A stretch of 34,189 bases of DNA, from the IMG/VR virus record IMGVR_UViG_3300037119_001461, positions 1 through 34,189 of that record. The stretch is one strand, 5' to 3'. Shown piece by piece: positions 27,225 to 33,319 of this stretch (the first letter of the stretch is position 1; the number at the start of each line of letters is the position of its first letter). The notes beneath the pieces are model-generated. The model was not told the DNA's origin, made no database searches, and saw nothing but the letters and a program-made list of their open reading frames with translations. Origin of the DNA: a virus. A program made the translations under genes and the position numbers.

Positions 27225-27641
27225 ATGAGAAGGTTCAGTGTCCTTATGGGAGTGGTGCTTATCGCCCTCCTAATCCCCACGATGGGAGCGTCAGCCAACG
27301 GGCGCGAGCATCGCGACCGCTTCGACTTCCCACGTGGCGGTTTCGACCGACCCGGTGGCTTCGGCTTCGACCGTTGCAGTGACGGCGACACCATCTTCGG
27401 CGGGCGAGGCAGCGACTACCTCCCCGGCACACGCTGCGACGACGTCATCTTCGGGCTGTCGGGCAACGACACGCTCATCGGCAACGATGGCCGTGACCTG
27501 CTGCTCGGCGGCTTCGGCAACGACCGCATCCTCGCTCGTGATGGCGAGCGCGACATCGTGCGTGGAGGTCGCGGCTACGACCGCTGCGTCGGTGACACCT
27601 TTGACGTCTACACGTCATGTGAAGCGGTGGCCGCTGGCTAG
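27225..27641 (+). CDS. small exported protein with RTX-type calcium-binding repeats
   Basis: This is a 138-residue protein. Residues 1-25 are a Sec signal peptide (MRRF, a hydrophobic core, then ASA before N26). Residues 31-55 are Asp/Phe/Gly-rich. Residues 58-120 hold about six nonapeptide-like units of the type GGxGxDxLx: FGGRGSDYL, FGLSGNDTL, IGNDGRDLL, LGGFGNDRI and two degenerate copies. Such repeats bind calcium and fold as a parallel beta-roll in secreted RTX proteins. Four Cys (51, 71, 121, 132) flank the roll and could pair outside the cell. It has AGGAG and GGTGAG just upstream and no partner transporter or toxin domain. A cell-surface or envelope role in infected cells is inferred. 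This is unusual for a phage gene of this size. Confidence 0.75.
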   Translation: MRRFSVLMGVVLIALLIPTMGASANGREHRDRFDFPRGGFDRPGGFGFDRCSDGDTIFGGRGSDYLPGTRCDDVIFGLSGNDTLIGNDGRDLLLGGFGNDRILARDGERDIVRGGRGYDRCVGDTFDVYTSCEAVAAG

Positions 27642-27652
27642 GAGGATGTGAG

Positions 27653-27952
27653 ATGAAACGACTGGGTATGCTCATCGGGACGGTGGCACTCATCGGCGGG
27701 CTGTCGATGCCCGTGGGTGCTGCCGTCGTTCCTGATGAGGTCGCTGTCTGCGTGCAGCCCGAGACGCTGTTCGACGTGTTCAGCACGACGGAGACATGCG
27801 TGGCTGCCCCACCCGAGACGGTGAGCGCTGCGCTGAAGGCCGCACAAGAGCGCTGGGACGACCTCGTCGGTCTGCTGGGTCGGCGTACGGTCATCGCATG
27901 GTTCGGCCCTCGACCGACCCTCGCTGACGTCTGGTCGCCACCCATCACATAG
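27653..27952 (+). CDS. small exported protein
   Basis: This 99-residue protein has a clear signal peptide (MKRLGMLIGTVALIGGLSMP, cleavage near VGA-A24), preceded by AGGAGG with good spacing. The mature part is about 75 residues with two Cys (33 and 49) that could form a disulfide, an amphipathic helix (SAALKAAQERWDDLVGLLG) and a Pro/Trp-rich end. No family is recognised. It is the second of three consecutive exported proteins, all with Sec-type signals and no lipobox. A role at the cell surface, such as superinfection exclusion or lysis control, is possible but not shown. Confidence 0.7.
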   Translation: MKRLGMLIGTVALIGGLSMPVGAAVVPDEVAVCVQPETLFDVFSTTETCVAAPPETVSAALKAAQERWDDLVGLLGRRTVIAWFGPRPTLADVWSPPIT

Positions 27953-28141
27953 ACCTCACTGGGATGAGGTAGGCACCACCGAGGGGGAGTCGGACGTGCG
28001 GGGTTCGGCATCACAGCCCTGTATCAACACCGGCTCCCTCTGGTGCTTCCTTCTAGCGTCCCCTATGCTCAACAGGAAGGGCCGAGACCACACGTTCCTC
28101 CCCAGAGGTCCGACCCCACTCGGTCCTTCGGACTTATCTAC
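27953..28141. terminator. structured intergenic region, candidate terminator
   Basis: There is no gene here. A 6-bp hairpin stands at 27953-27970. A longer imperfect stem pairs GCACCA (27973-27978) and the following GAGGGGGAG with CTCCCTCTGGTGC (ending 28046), closed by TTCCTTCT. That is terminator-like, although the loop is large. A further hairpin (GTCCGA 28108-28113 with TCGGAC 28128-28133) precedes the promoter of the next gene. The stretch separates two exported-protein units. Confidence 0.4.
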
Positions 28142-28169
28142 TTGACGTGGACTGCGGACTGATTATCCT
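28142..28169 (+). promoter_or_regulatory. promoter of the third exported-protein gene
   Basis: TTGACG (28142-28147), a 16-bp spacer and TATCCT (28164-28169) are the clearest promoter in the accessory region. It gives a leader of about 45 bases containing the SD GGAGG (28206-28210). Confidence 0.6.
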
Positions 28170-28220
28170 CACGTCAGGGTCGGCCTCACCATGAGGCATA
28201 TAGCTGGAGGAACGAACTCT

Positions 28221-28721
28221 GTGAAGACCCGACTCACGGCACTCGCAGGTGCCATCCTGCTCACGGTCGGCATGCTTGTCGGCAGTGCTGCACCAATCGC
28301 CGCGAACAGCGGCCACGGTGGTCCTCTTGCGGCCATCGCAGACATCGAGGACGCTCAGGCTGCCTACGCTGCCAAGCGCTACCTCACGGCCAACCGTCTC
28401 GCCGTCGTGGCACTGCGCTCGCTTCGTCACCTGTACGAAGAGCACGCCACCATCCCGCTGCTGACCAGCATCGGCTGCGGTGGTGAATACCGCCACTGGA
28501 ACGAGGCAGCCATCAAGAAGATGGTCGCACTCCGCATCGTGGCTTTCGGCTTCGGTACCAAGTGGGAATGGGCAGCCAGCCCTCGCCTTGAGCGCGTGCT
28601 CGCGACGAACGTCTACCGGCGTGCAGCCGCTGACTACGAGGACGACCTCGATGACCTCATCGACTGCGTGCTCGACGAAGTGGACCTGCCACCCGGCTTC
28701 ATCCTTGAGCTGGCCTTCTAG
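28221..28721 (+). CDS. exported helical protein
   Basis: This is a 166-residue protein. GTG at 28221 is chosen because GGAGG lies ten bases before it and because it leaves a classic signal peptide (MKTR, hydrophobic core GAILLTVGMLVG, cleavage after about residue 28). An upstream ATG at 28191 would bury the signal. The mature protein is helical: DIEDAQAAYAAKRYLTANRLAVVALRSLRHLYEEH resembles a helical-hairpin repeat. Two Cys (one in SIGCGG, one in LIDCVL) could pair. The C-terminus is acidic (DYEDDLDDL). It has its own promoter and its stop lies in a bidirectional hairpin, so it is a single-gene unit. No family recognised. Confidence 0.75.
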   Translation: MKTRLTALAGAILLTVGMLVGSAAPIAANSGHGGPLAAIADIEDAQAAYAAKRYLTANRLAVVALRSLRHLYEEHATIPLLTSIGCGGEYRHWNEAAIKKMVALRIVAFGFGTKWEWAASPRLERVLATNVYRRAAADYEDDLDDLIDCVLDEVDLPPGFILELAF

Positions 28722-28740
28722 GGGACCAAGGCTCCCCTAG
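28718..28740. terminator. bidirectional hairpin between converging genes
   Basis: CTAGGGGA (28718-28725) pairs with TCCCCTAG (28733-28740). The plus-strand stop (28719-28721) and the minus-strand stop (28737-28739) both lie inside the palindrome, so one short structure serves both genes. Confidence 0.65.
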
Positions 28741-29165
28741 CCAGCAAGCCTGCCAGCAGCCCCCGGTGCGACCCCCCTCCACCGGGGGCTTCTCCATGCC
28801 CATTCGCGTTCGACGCGACGGTGCTCCCTGACGGCTTCCTCTGCGTCGTGGCCCTCGACCAGCGCGAGTGCGGCCACACCCACGGCCTCTTCCCATCTGG
28901 GTTCGTAGATGACCGCGCCACGGTCGGGCCTGACATGGCGTGAGGCGATGGTCTTGGCCTGCTCCAGCAGTGGGTGTGTCTCGGGCGTGCCGTTATCACC
29001 AGACCGCAGGCGTCTGGCTTCGGCGCGGCGTACTGACTGGCGGGCGTATTCACGGCTGCGGTCACCCTTATCACGACGACGCATACGTTCGCGCTCACGG
29101 ACGCGGTATGCAGGGTGCGCGGCACGCCACTTTTGCCAGTAGGCAGGGTCACGGGGCTTGCCCAT
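28737..29165 (-). CDS. lone reverse-strand gene, basic DNA-binding-like protein
   Basis: This is a 142-residue, very Arg-rich protein on the strand opposite to all its neighbours. The N-terminal 55 residues are a long basic helix with the pattern YWQKWRAAHPAYRVRERERMRRR, then DRSREYARQSVRRAEARR, which I have seen in small actinophage proteins of unknown, probably nucleic-acid-binding function. The middle (residues 60-100) is less charged, and a short acidic helix (EGHDAEEAVREHRRV) precedes the end. A -10 TAGACT (29182-29177 on the minus strand) lies eleven bases before the ATG. It shares a terminator with the converging exported-protein gene. A moron-like independently expressed gene or a transcriptional regulator is plausible. 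Confidence 0.65.
   Translation of the reverse strand: MGKPRDPAYWQKWRAAHPAYRVRERERMRRRDKGDRSREYARQSVRRAEARRLRSGDNGTPETHPLLEQAKTIASRHVRPDRGAVIYEPRWEEAVGVAALALVEGHDAEEAVREHRRVEREWAWRSPRWRGVAPGAAGRLAG
28758..28790 (+). terminator. second plus-strand hairpin after the exported-protein gene
   Basis: AGCCCCCGGT (28758-28767) pairs perfectly with ACCGGGGGCT (28781-28790), followed by a short pyrimidine tract (TCTCC). It lies within the 3' end of the minus-strand gene and would back up the first terminator for plus-strand transcripts. Confidence 0.6.
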
Positions 29166-29176
29166 CGGCTGAGCGC

Positions 29177-29182
29177 AGTCTA
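29177..29182 (-). promoter_or_regulatory. -10 element of the lone reverse gene
   Basis: TAGACT on the minus strand ends eleven bases before the ATG at 29165, giving a leader of a few bases. No SD and no clear -35 are visible. Confidence 0.35.
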
Positions 29183-29193
29183 AGGTGAGCTAG

Positions 29194-29239
29194 GACCCCC
29201 GATGACTAGCCTGCAAGCGGACCTCGGGGGTCTTTCCTT
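29194..29239 (+). terminator. intrinsic terminator before the C39-like gene
   Basis: GACCCCCGA (29194-29202) pairs perfectly with TCGGGGGTC (29224-29232), followed by TTTCCTT. The only plus-strand transcript it can stop is readthrough antisense to the lone reverse gene. The promoter for the next gene starts 15 bases later. Confidence 0.7.
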
Positions 29240-29253
29240 GTGGGGTCTTCTCG

Positions 29254-29262
29254 TGCCATAGT
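29254..29262 (+). promoter_or_regulatory. extended -10 promoter for a leaderless transcript
   Basis: TGC-CATAGT ends six bases before the ATG at 29269, with no SD between. It follows an intrinsic terminator, as at 1280. Confidence 0.45.
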
Positions 29263-29268
29263 TCGCAC

Positions 29269-29859
29269 ATGACGGCGTACAACCCACGTCACCAGCCCCA
29301 GCTCGGCAAGGGTCCGACAGCGCAGCGTGACTGCGGACCACGGGCCATCCAGATGGGTATCGACCAGCTCACCCGTGGGCAGCTCGTGCCCAGCATCACC
29401 GACATCCGCAAGCGCATGGGCAAGGCGGGCAACAAGACCACGAACACAGCCGACGCCGAGAAGTGCGTCGAGTCCTACGACACCGAGATGGCGAAGTACG
29501 ACCGCAAGCCCCTGCGCTACGAACGCCGCACCGGCAAGGCATATCTCCCACTGCTGGACGACGCCATCAAGGGTGGGGCGTACGTGCATCTCGCCATCGA
29601 CTACGGCGTGCTCAACGACAAGCTGGATGGCAAGACTGGTGACCCCAAGTTCACCGAGGGGCACAGCGTGGGCGTATTCGGCTGGAAGCGGGACGAGAAG
29701 GGCATCATCTACTGGAGGTTGTTCGACTCACTGGATGACAAGCGCCGTGCTGGCATCCCGAAGGGTCCACGCTGGGTGCGAAAGAGCGCACTCCAAGCAG
29801 CACTGACAAGCTTCGGCACCTATTTCGGCATCCTACGTGGAGGCGAGAAGACGGCATGA
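29269..29859 (+). CDS. C39-like / papain-fold cysteine peptidase, candidate endolysin
   Basis: This 196-residue protein has the three-part signature of a papain-like or C39-like cysteine peptidase: Cys22 in QRDCGPRA, His132 in EGHSVGVFGW and Asp153 in RLFDSLDD, with strands around His132 arranged as in the family. C39-like domains are used as peptidoglycan-cutting modules in actinophage lysins and as bacteriocin-exporter peptidases elsewhere. Position in the late region near a holin candidate supports an endolysin or lysis-accessory role. There is no signal peptide and no recognisable cell-wall binding domain. The residues around Lys101-Ala104 may shape the active site. Its stop overlaps the next ATG (ATGA). 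A modifying peptidase acting inside the cell is the alternative. Confidence 0.65.
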   Translation: MTAYNPRHQPQLGKGPTAQRDCGPRAIQMGIDQLTRGQLVPSITDIRKRMGKAGNKTTNTADAEKCVESYDTEMAKYDRKPLRYERRTGKAYLPLLDDAIKGGAYVHLAIDYGVLNDKLDGKTGDPKFTEGHSVGVFGWKRDEKGIIYWRLFDSLDDKRRAGIPKGPRWVRKSALQAALTSFGTYFGILRGGEKTA

Positions 29860-30035
29860 CTGACGAAATCGAGGATGTGGTCAATCGCACGCTGACCGAC
29901 TTCCTGCTCGACCTGAGCGAGCGAGACGACCTGCCAGAGGACGTGCGCGAAGAGGCCACGGAGTGGTTCTACAAGGAAACGGACGACGCGCCACCTGCTG
30001 ACGCCGATGCCGAAGCAGGGCAGGAACCGGGATGA
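29856..30035 (+). CDS. small acidic protein
   Basis: This 59-residue protein is rich in Asp and Glu (MTDEIEDVVNRTLTDFLLDL, later DDAPPADADAEAGQEPG). It has one amphipathic helix at the N-terminus and a disordered acidic tail. The ATG overlaps the preceding stop and its own stop overlaps the next ATG, so it is tightly coupled. Acidic, DNA-mimic-like composition is notable. No family recognised. Confidence 0.6.
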   Translation: MTDEIEDVVNRTLTDFLLDLSERDDLPEDVREEATEWFYKETDDAPPADADAEAGQEPG

Positions 30036-30112
30036 CCGAGCAGACCCTCCAGACGCTCATGCTCATCGTCATCCTCGCCATCCTCGTCATCAATCTCATT
30101 CGCGGGAGGTAG
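30032..30112 (+). CDS. 26-residue single-TM peptide
   Basis: Translation reads MTEQTLQTLMLIVILAILVI then NLIRGR: one hydrophobic helix (residues 8-21) between a short polar start and a basic end. The ATG overlaps the preceding stop (ATGA), and the next gene's SD (GGGAGG) lies at its end. Size and layout fit tiny phage membrane peptides (pinholin- or lysis-accessory-like). The role is inferred. Confidence 0.5.
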   Translation: MTEQTLQTLMLIVILAILVINLIRGR

Positions 30113-30114
30113 CC

Positions 30115-30312
30115 ATGGTTATGGTGCAGACGGAAGCTCAGCTCTGGCCCATCGCCGCCAAGGTCGGCGTGCCCAAGGAACGAGCCTCGACCATCAAGGC
30201 GAACAGCTCAGCCGTGACCAACGTGGCTGGGCTGCGCGTCGTCGTACGTGCCATCGGTTACTACAACGAGAAGGCCGACCATCTGGTGGCGGCTGGTGTG
30301 ACCTTCGCATGA
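30115..30312 (+). CDS. small hypothetical protein
   Basis: This is a 65-residue protein behind a good SD (GGGAGG, 30104-30109). The sequence has a helix (QLWPIAAKVGVPKERASTI) and a beta-rich end (LRVVVRAIGYYNEKADHLV). The ATG at 30115 is preferred over the open frame beginning at 30007, which lies in the preceding genes. Its stop overlaps the next ATG. No family recognised. Confidence 0.6.
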   Translation: MVMVQTEAQLWPIAAKVGVPKERASTIKANSSAVTNVAGLRVVVRAIGYYNEKADHLVAAGVTFA

Positions 30313-30470
30313 ACGAGGACGAACGCATCGCAGCGGACATCGAGCGTGAACTCAAGGCCGAGGGCGAGTTCCATCTTGAGCGCGAGGTCAAGACGCCCAA
30401 AGGCCGCACCAAGAGCACCGAGGTAGACGTCGAGGGCGAGGTCGAGTCCGATGCCGAAGAAGATGCATGA
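30309..30470 (+). CDS. small charged protein
   Basis: This is a 53-residue, mostly Glu/Asp/Lys/Arg protein (EDERIAADIERELKAEGEF, then EVDVEGEVESDAEEDA), probably a single charged helix with a disordered acidic tail. It overlaps its neighbours on both sides, including 20 bases with the next gene in another frame. No family recognised. Confidence 0.5.
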   Translation: MNEDERIAADIERELKAEGEFHLEREVKTPKGRTKSTEVDVEGEVESDAEEDA

Positions 30471-30573
30471 CGCGCTCGCCCGACAGGCAGCCAAGAAGGG
30501 TCTGACCGGCAAGCGCAAGGACGCCTACGTCTACGGCACCATGGCTAAGGCGGCTAAGAAGGGAAAGGTCTGA
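30451..30573 (+). CDS. 40-residue basic protein
   Basis: This small, Lys/Arg/Ala-rich protein (MPKKMHDALARQAAKKGLTG, later AKAAKKGKV) begins inside the preceding gene and ends overlapping the next ATG (TGATG). The composition is that of a small nucleic-acid-binding protein. A lone histone-like peptide is the closest description, but no family is recognised. Confidence 0.5.
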   Translation: MPKKMHDALARQAAKKGLTGKRKDAYVYGTMAKAAKKGKV

Positions 30574-30806
30574 TGGCGAAGAAGGCACCAGCCGAGAAGG
30601 TCGAGTCGCGTGCATGGGCACGCCACTACCGTGCCGCCACGGGCACCAAGTCACAGGTCGCCGTGCGTGCGCTGGCGAAGGCTCCGGGTGTCACCGTGAA
30701 GGAAGCTCGCGCCAAGATACGTGCCAGCGGGAAGGTCTACCGCAAGGCAGCCATGGGCACGTACGACCCGTCGAAGCTGCCGTCCAAGACCAAGGCCAAG
30801 CGCTGA
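30573..30806 (+). CDS. small basic protein
   Basis: This is a 77-residue protein with basic, Ala-rich sequence throughout (MAKKAPAEKVESRAWARHYR, VTVKEARAKIRASGKVYRKA) and a Lys-rich end. Two helices joined by a short turn could form a DNA-binding helix pair. It is the last plus-strand gene and is coupled to the preceding one. It is followed by a promoter-like stretch and a strong terminator. Confidence 0.6.
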   Translation: MAKKAPAEKVESRAWARHYRAATGTKSQVAVRALAKAPGVTVKEARAKIRASGKVYRKAAMGTYDPSKLPSKTKAKR

Positions 30807-30808
30807 GC

Positions 30809-30838
30809 TTGCGCTCCCAGAGCCTTACGTTGTAGACT
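30809..30838 (+). promoter_or_regulatory. promoter-like element at the end of the late block
   Basis: TTGCGC (30809-30814), an 18-bp spacer and TAGACT (30833-30838) lie beyond the last plus-strand gene. No gene follows on the plus strand before the terminator, so the product would be a short RNA of about 70 bases (30845-30917). Confidence 0.35.
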
Positions 30839-30844
30839 GACGGG

Positions 30845-30917
30845 GTGTGAAGCGCCACCCTCGTTAGGGGTGTGTGTCCTTTCTGGCTCCGGGCTTCAGC
30901 AACCCGGAGCCTTTTCC
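30845..30917 (+). ncRNA. candidate small RNA between converging blocks
   Basis: A promoter-like element and an intrinsic terminator frame about 73 bases that hold a small stem (CCCT/AGGG around CGTT, near 30858-30870), a GTGTGTCCTTTC element and the terminator hairpin. The RNA would carry the complement of the minus-strand SD motif GAAAGGACACAC, so pairing with replication-gene mRNAs is conceivable. This is a prediction from layout only. Confidence 0.25.
30885..30917 (+). terminator. intrinsic terminator between late and replication blocks
   Basis: GGCTCCGGG (30885-30893) pairs perfectly with CCCGGAGCC (30903-30911), followed by TTTTCCTTT. The T-tract orients it for plus-strand transcripts. 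On the minus strand no T-tract follows. Confidence 0.85.
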
Positions 30918-30922
30918 TTTGC

Positions 30923-32041
30923 CTAGATGTCGTCGAGCGAGGCGAGGTAGTCAGCCTCTGACTCCGACATGTGCTCGAAGCTCACCGAGTGCTCGGCCCA
31001 CGTGACCTGAAGCTCATGGTCGGCATAGCGCCTGCCGACATTGGTCTTGCGGTGCTTGAGCGTCACGCCAGTGAGGTCATTGCGCTTCCACGGCTTCACT
31101 TCCCAGACGTTCCGTGCTGAGTTCAGCTTGAACACACTGCCGTAGGGTTTCGCCGCACCGTCACCCGACTTGACGTCATCCGATGCGACGTGGTCGATGA
31201 GCATGACCGTGGTCTCAAGCTGGTCGATGAGCTGGAAGAACTTGATGGCACCGTCAGCGCCGTCACCGGAGATGCTGCCGTGCATCGCCATGGCCGTGCT
31301 GTCCACGATGACGAGCTTCACGTCACGCGTCTTCACGAACAGACGGATGTCAGCATGGTGGCGCTCATAGGGACCCCTGCCTGCCAGACCCTTGTAGGCG
31401 ACCGGGAAGCGTGCGACCTTTCCCATGCCGTGAGAGACGCGCTCCAAGCGGTCAATCATCTCGTCGGCATCGTCCTCCCAGTCCAGATAGAGGACATTCC
31501 CCGTGTCCAAGACGTTGAAGCCGAAGCAGCTCTCGCCTGTCGTCACGCTGCCGCCGATGCGCAGCGCCAAGAGACTCTTCCCGGTGCCTCCGGGTCCGTA
31601 GAGGATGTTCGTCTTGTCACGAGCGAGCAGTCCTTCGATGAGGAACTTGGGTCGGCTCGGATTGGGCATGTGATGCAGGTCGTGCGTCGTGATGGGACGG
31701 CCAAGCTCACGACTGACCAGCACGGCGATGTACTCAAGGTGATGTTCCCAGTCCATGTGCGTAGCGGACTTGGGTGGAGGGATGAGGCCGTCGATGCGAC
31801 GTGCCATGCGCTCGCGTTCCTGACCCTTCATCAGGTTCATGCGCTCCAGCAGCAGCGTGCCTCCGACATCGAAGCTGCGTGCCGTGGGCATGAGACTCTT
31901 GACCTCGACGGTGGCGAGGATGCCCCAGCCACGTGCGCTGTCGAGATAGGTCACGTCGAACGTGATGTAGGGTGGCTCGCCTTGGTCTTCCGAGAAGCCT
32001 ATGCGATAGCCGTGCGGTACCTCTTCAAGTGTGTGCAGCAC
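30923..32041 (-). CDS. RecA-fold helicase, RepA/AAA_25-like
   Basis: This is a 372-residue ATPase, probably the replicative helicase. The GTG at 32041 is chosen because GAAAGGA stands eight bases upstream. The longer open frame up to 32098 would lack an SD and overlap more of the primase gene. Walker A is GPGGTGKS at residues 149-156. VLYLDWEDD (183-191) carries the acidic residue used for water activation in RepA-type helicases, LVIVDS (243-248) is Walker B, and MLIDHVASDD (280-289) is a sensor-like motif. GSVFKLNSARNVWEV matches the conserved stretch after it. The N-terminal 140 residues (about 1-60 beta-rich) are a separate module. It overlaps the primase gene by 17 bases, forming a helicase-primase pair. 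Confidence 0.8.
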   Translation of the reverse strand: MLHTLEEVPHGYRIGFSEDQGEPPYITFDVTYLDSARGWGILATVEVKSLMPTARSFDVGGTLLLERMNLMKGQERERMARRIDGLIPPPKSATHMDWEHHLEYIAVLVSRELGRPITTHDLHHMPNPSRPKFLIEGLLARDKTNILYGPGGTGKSLLALRIGGSVTTGESCFGFNVLDTGNVLYLDWEDDADEMIDRLERVSHGMGKVARFPVAYKGLAGRGPYERHHADIRLFVKTRDVKLVIVDSTAMAMHGSISGDGADGAIKFFQLIDQLETTVMLIDHVASDDVKSGDGAAKPYGSVFKLNSARNVWEVKPWKRNDLTGVTLKHRKTNVGRRYADHELQVTWAEHSVSFEHMSESEADYLASLDDI

Positions 32042-32939
32042 TCCGTGTGTCCTTTCGCATGAAGCGTTCCAGCTCCACGGAACCGAGTCCCCTCCCATCG
32101 TTGTAGAGCTGGCACTCGGGCGACTTGCACCATGCGCGCATGTCGTCCGGGCTTATCTGCAACGAGGCATGTCGGTCGTCGTGGAATGGGCATCTGACGC
32201 TCCTGCCGGGGATGGCGTCGAGTCCCAGCCCGGTGAGAAGCTGGGTCACCAGCGGAGCGTCGTCCCTGACCCCGATAGGACGGCCCCAGAGCGCCGTGTG
32301 GCGCGGATACGGCGCTTGCCCTTCCTCTGGGCCAGCGAGCCGTTCTAGGGCATCTGACGAGGTCACAAGGTCGGCCATGACGATGACGAGGGTGCGGACA
32401 TCCGCTATCTCTGCGTCGTCGTCGGGGTCATAGGCCGGGTAGGTTACACCCGTCTTGGGGTGGCGCATAAGGGGGAAACGCAGGGCACCGACGCCCCACT
32501 CGGCACGTGAACGTTTGGGGAAGACCTCGGCCTTCTCCAAGGGCACGTCGCACAATGTGAGGGCATTGCTCAGCGCTCGGCGCATGGTAGCGGCAGGTAA
32601 TGGCTGCCAGTCGGTGTGTACCCAGAGATGCGCGCCCCTACGTGACGCTACGAGCAGTGAGTCCATGCCCTGTGACCCAAGGAACGACCTCACCGTGGTA
32701 GCACGCTGAAACCCATCCTCCATGTCGAAGTCCATGGCTCCGACCTGTGTCCAGAACGTGTCACCCTCGGGCCATGCCATGTAGCCGGACACCGAAAAGC
32801 CCTTACGCAGAGCCGTGTCCAGCAGCTCTGCGTCAAGGGTCTCTCCGATGTGCGCCCGTGAGTCACGGACGTAGGCGTCGTGGCGAGCCGAGAAGTCACC
32901 GATGAAGAGGTCGAGTACGGCCTTTCGCTCGGCGTCCAT
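32025..32939 (-). CDS. AEP-type primase with CHC2 zinc finger
   Basis: This is a 304-residue protein from the ATG at 32939, two bases after the preceding stop; an ATG at 32978 is an alternative without a good SD. The catalytic part is an archaeo-eukaryotic primase fold. AMDFDMED carries the metal-binding DFD (D70, D72). SRRGAHLWVH (99-108) has the nucleotide-binding Ser/His element, and the strand before HPKTG holds the third region (about 155-164). The C-terminal zinc finger is C250-x2-H253-x17-C271-x4-C276, the CHC2 type used by primases to read template. The fusion of AEP catalysis with a CHC2 finger in one short protein is compact. Together with the overlapping helicase it would start lagging-strand synthesis. 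Confidence 0.75.
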   Translation of the reverse strand: MDAERKAVLDLFIGDFSARHDAYVRDSRAHIGETLDAELLDTALRKGFSVSGYMAWPEGDTFWTQVGAMDFDMEDGFQRATTVRSFLGSQGMDSLLVASRRGAHLWVHTDWQPLPAATMRRALSNALTLCDVPLEKAEVFPKRSRAEWGVGALRFPLMRHPKTGVTYPAYDPDDDAEIADVRTLVIVMADLVTSSDALERLAGPEEGQAPYPRHTALWGRPIGVRDDAPLVTQLLTGLGLDAIPGRSVRCPFHDDRHASLQISPDDMRAWCKSPECQLYNDGRGLGSVELERFMRKDTRSAAHT

Positions 32940-32941
32940 GG

Positions 32942-33319
32942 TCAGGGGATGACCCTGAACCACATCGCCCTTCTCCACTCCAGTGACTCAAGGTCGATGT
33001 CATTGCGATGAGCCGTGCGCCAGATGGATGAGCGCACGCTGTTCTTCTCTCGGAAGTAGTCCTCCGAGTCGGGCGGTGAGACCAATGGCACCTTGAGCCA
33101 GTGGCCGGGGTTGGTGCTGAGCCAGTCGAGCGCCCACATCCAGCTCAGGCGGAACGTGGGTGGCTCGACCGTGACGGGGTTGACGGTCATGCTGTCCGAC
33201 TCGTCGGGATAGAGGTCACCGTCGCCTTGGACGATGGTGAAGTCCTTGCCGACACGCTGCCCCCCGGACCTGCCGGGTGGGCGACGTCGTCGAAACGTGG
33301 GCGTGGCGGTCGTCTCCAT
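32942..33319 (-). CDS. hypothetical protein of the replication block
   Basis: This is a 125-residue protein. The ATG overlaps the stop of the Rad52-like gene (TGATG), which fixes the start and removes the longer open frame reaching 33466. The N-terminus is Arg/Pro/Gly-rich and probably disordered (RRRRPPGRSGGQRVG). The remainder is acidic with two Trp-rich helices (LSWMWALDWLS, ESLEWRRAMWF). No family or catalytic motif is recognised. Coupling to the annealing protein and the primase suggests a replication accessory role. An SSB-like function is not supported by the sequence. Confidence 0.7.
   Translation of the reverse strand: METTATPTFRRRRPPGRSGGQRVGKDFTIVQGDGDLYPDESDSMTVNPVTVEPPTFRLSWMWALDWLSTNPGHWLKVPLVSPPDSEDYFREKNSVRSSIWRTAHRNDIDLESLEWRRAMWFRVIP

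Noticed and set aside
28718-29152. Alternative minus-strand frame overlapping the lone reverse gene
   Set aside because: The frame from 29165 has the more coherent charged helical sequence and a -10 element before its ATG.
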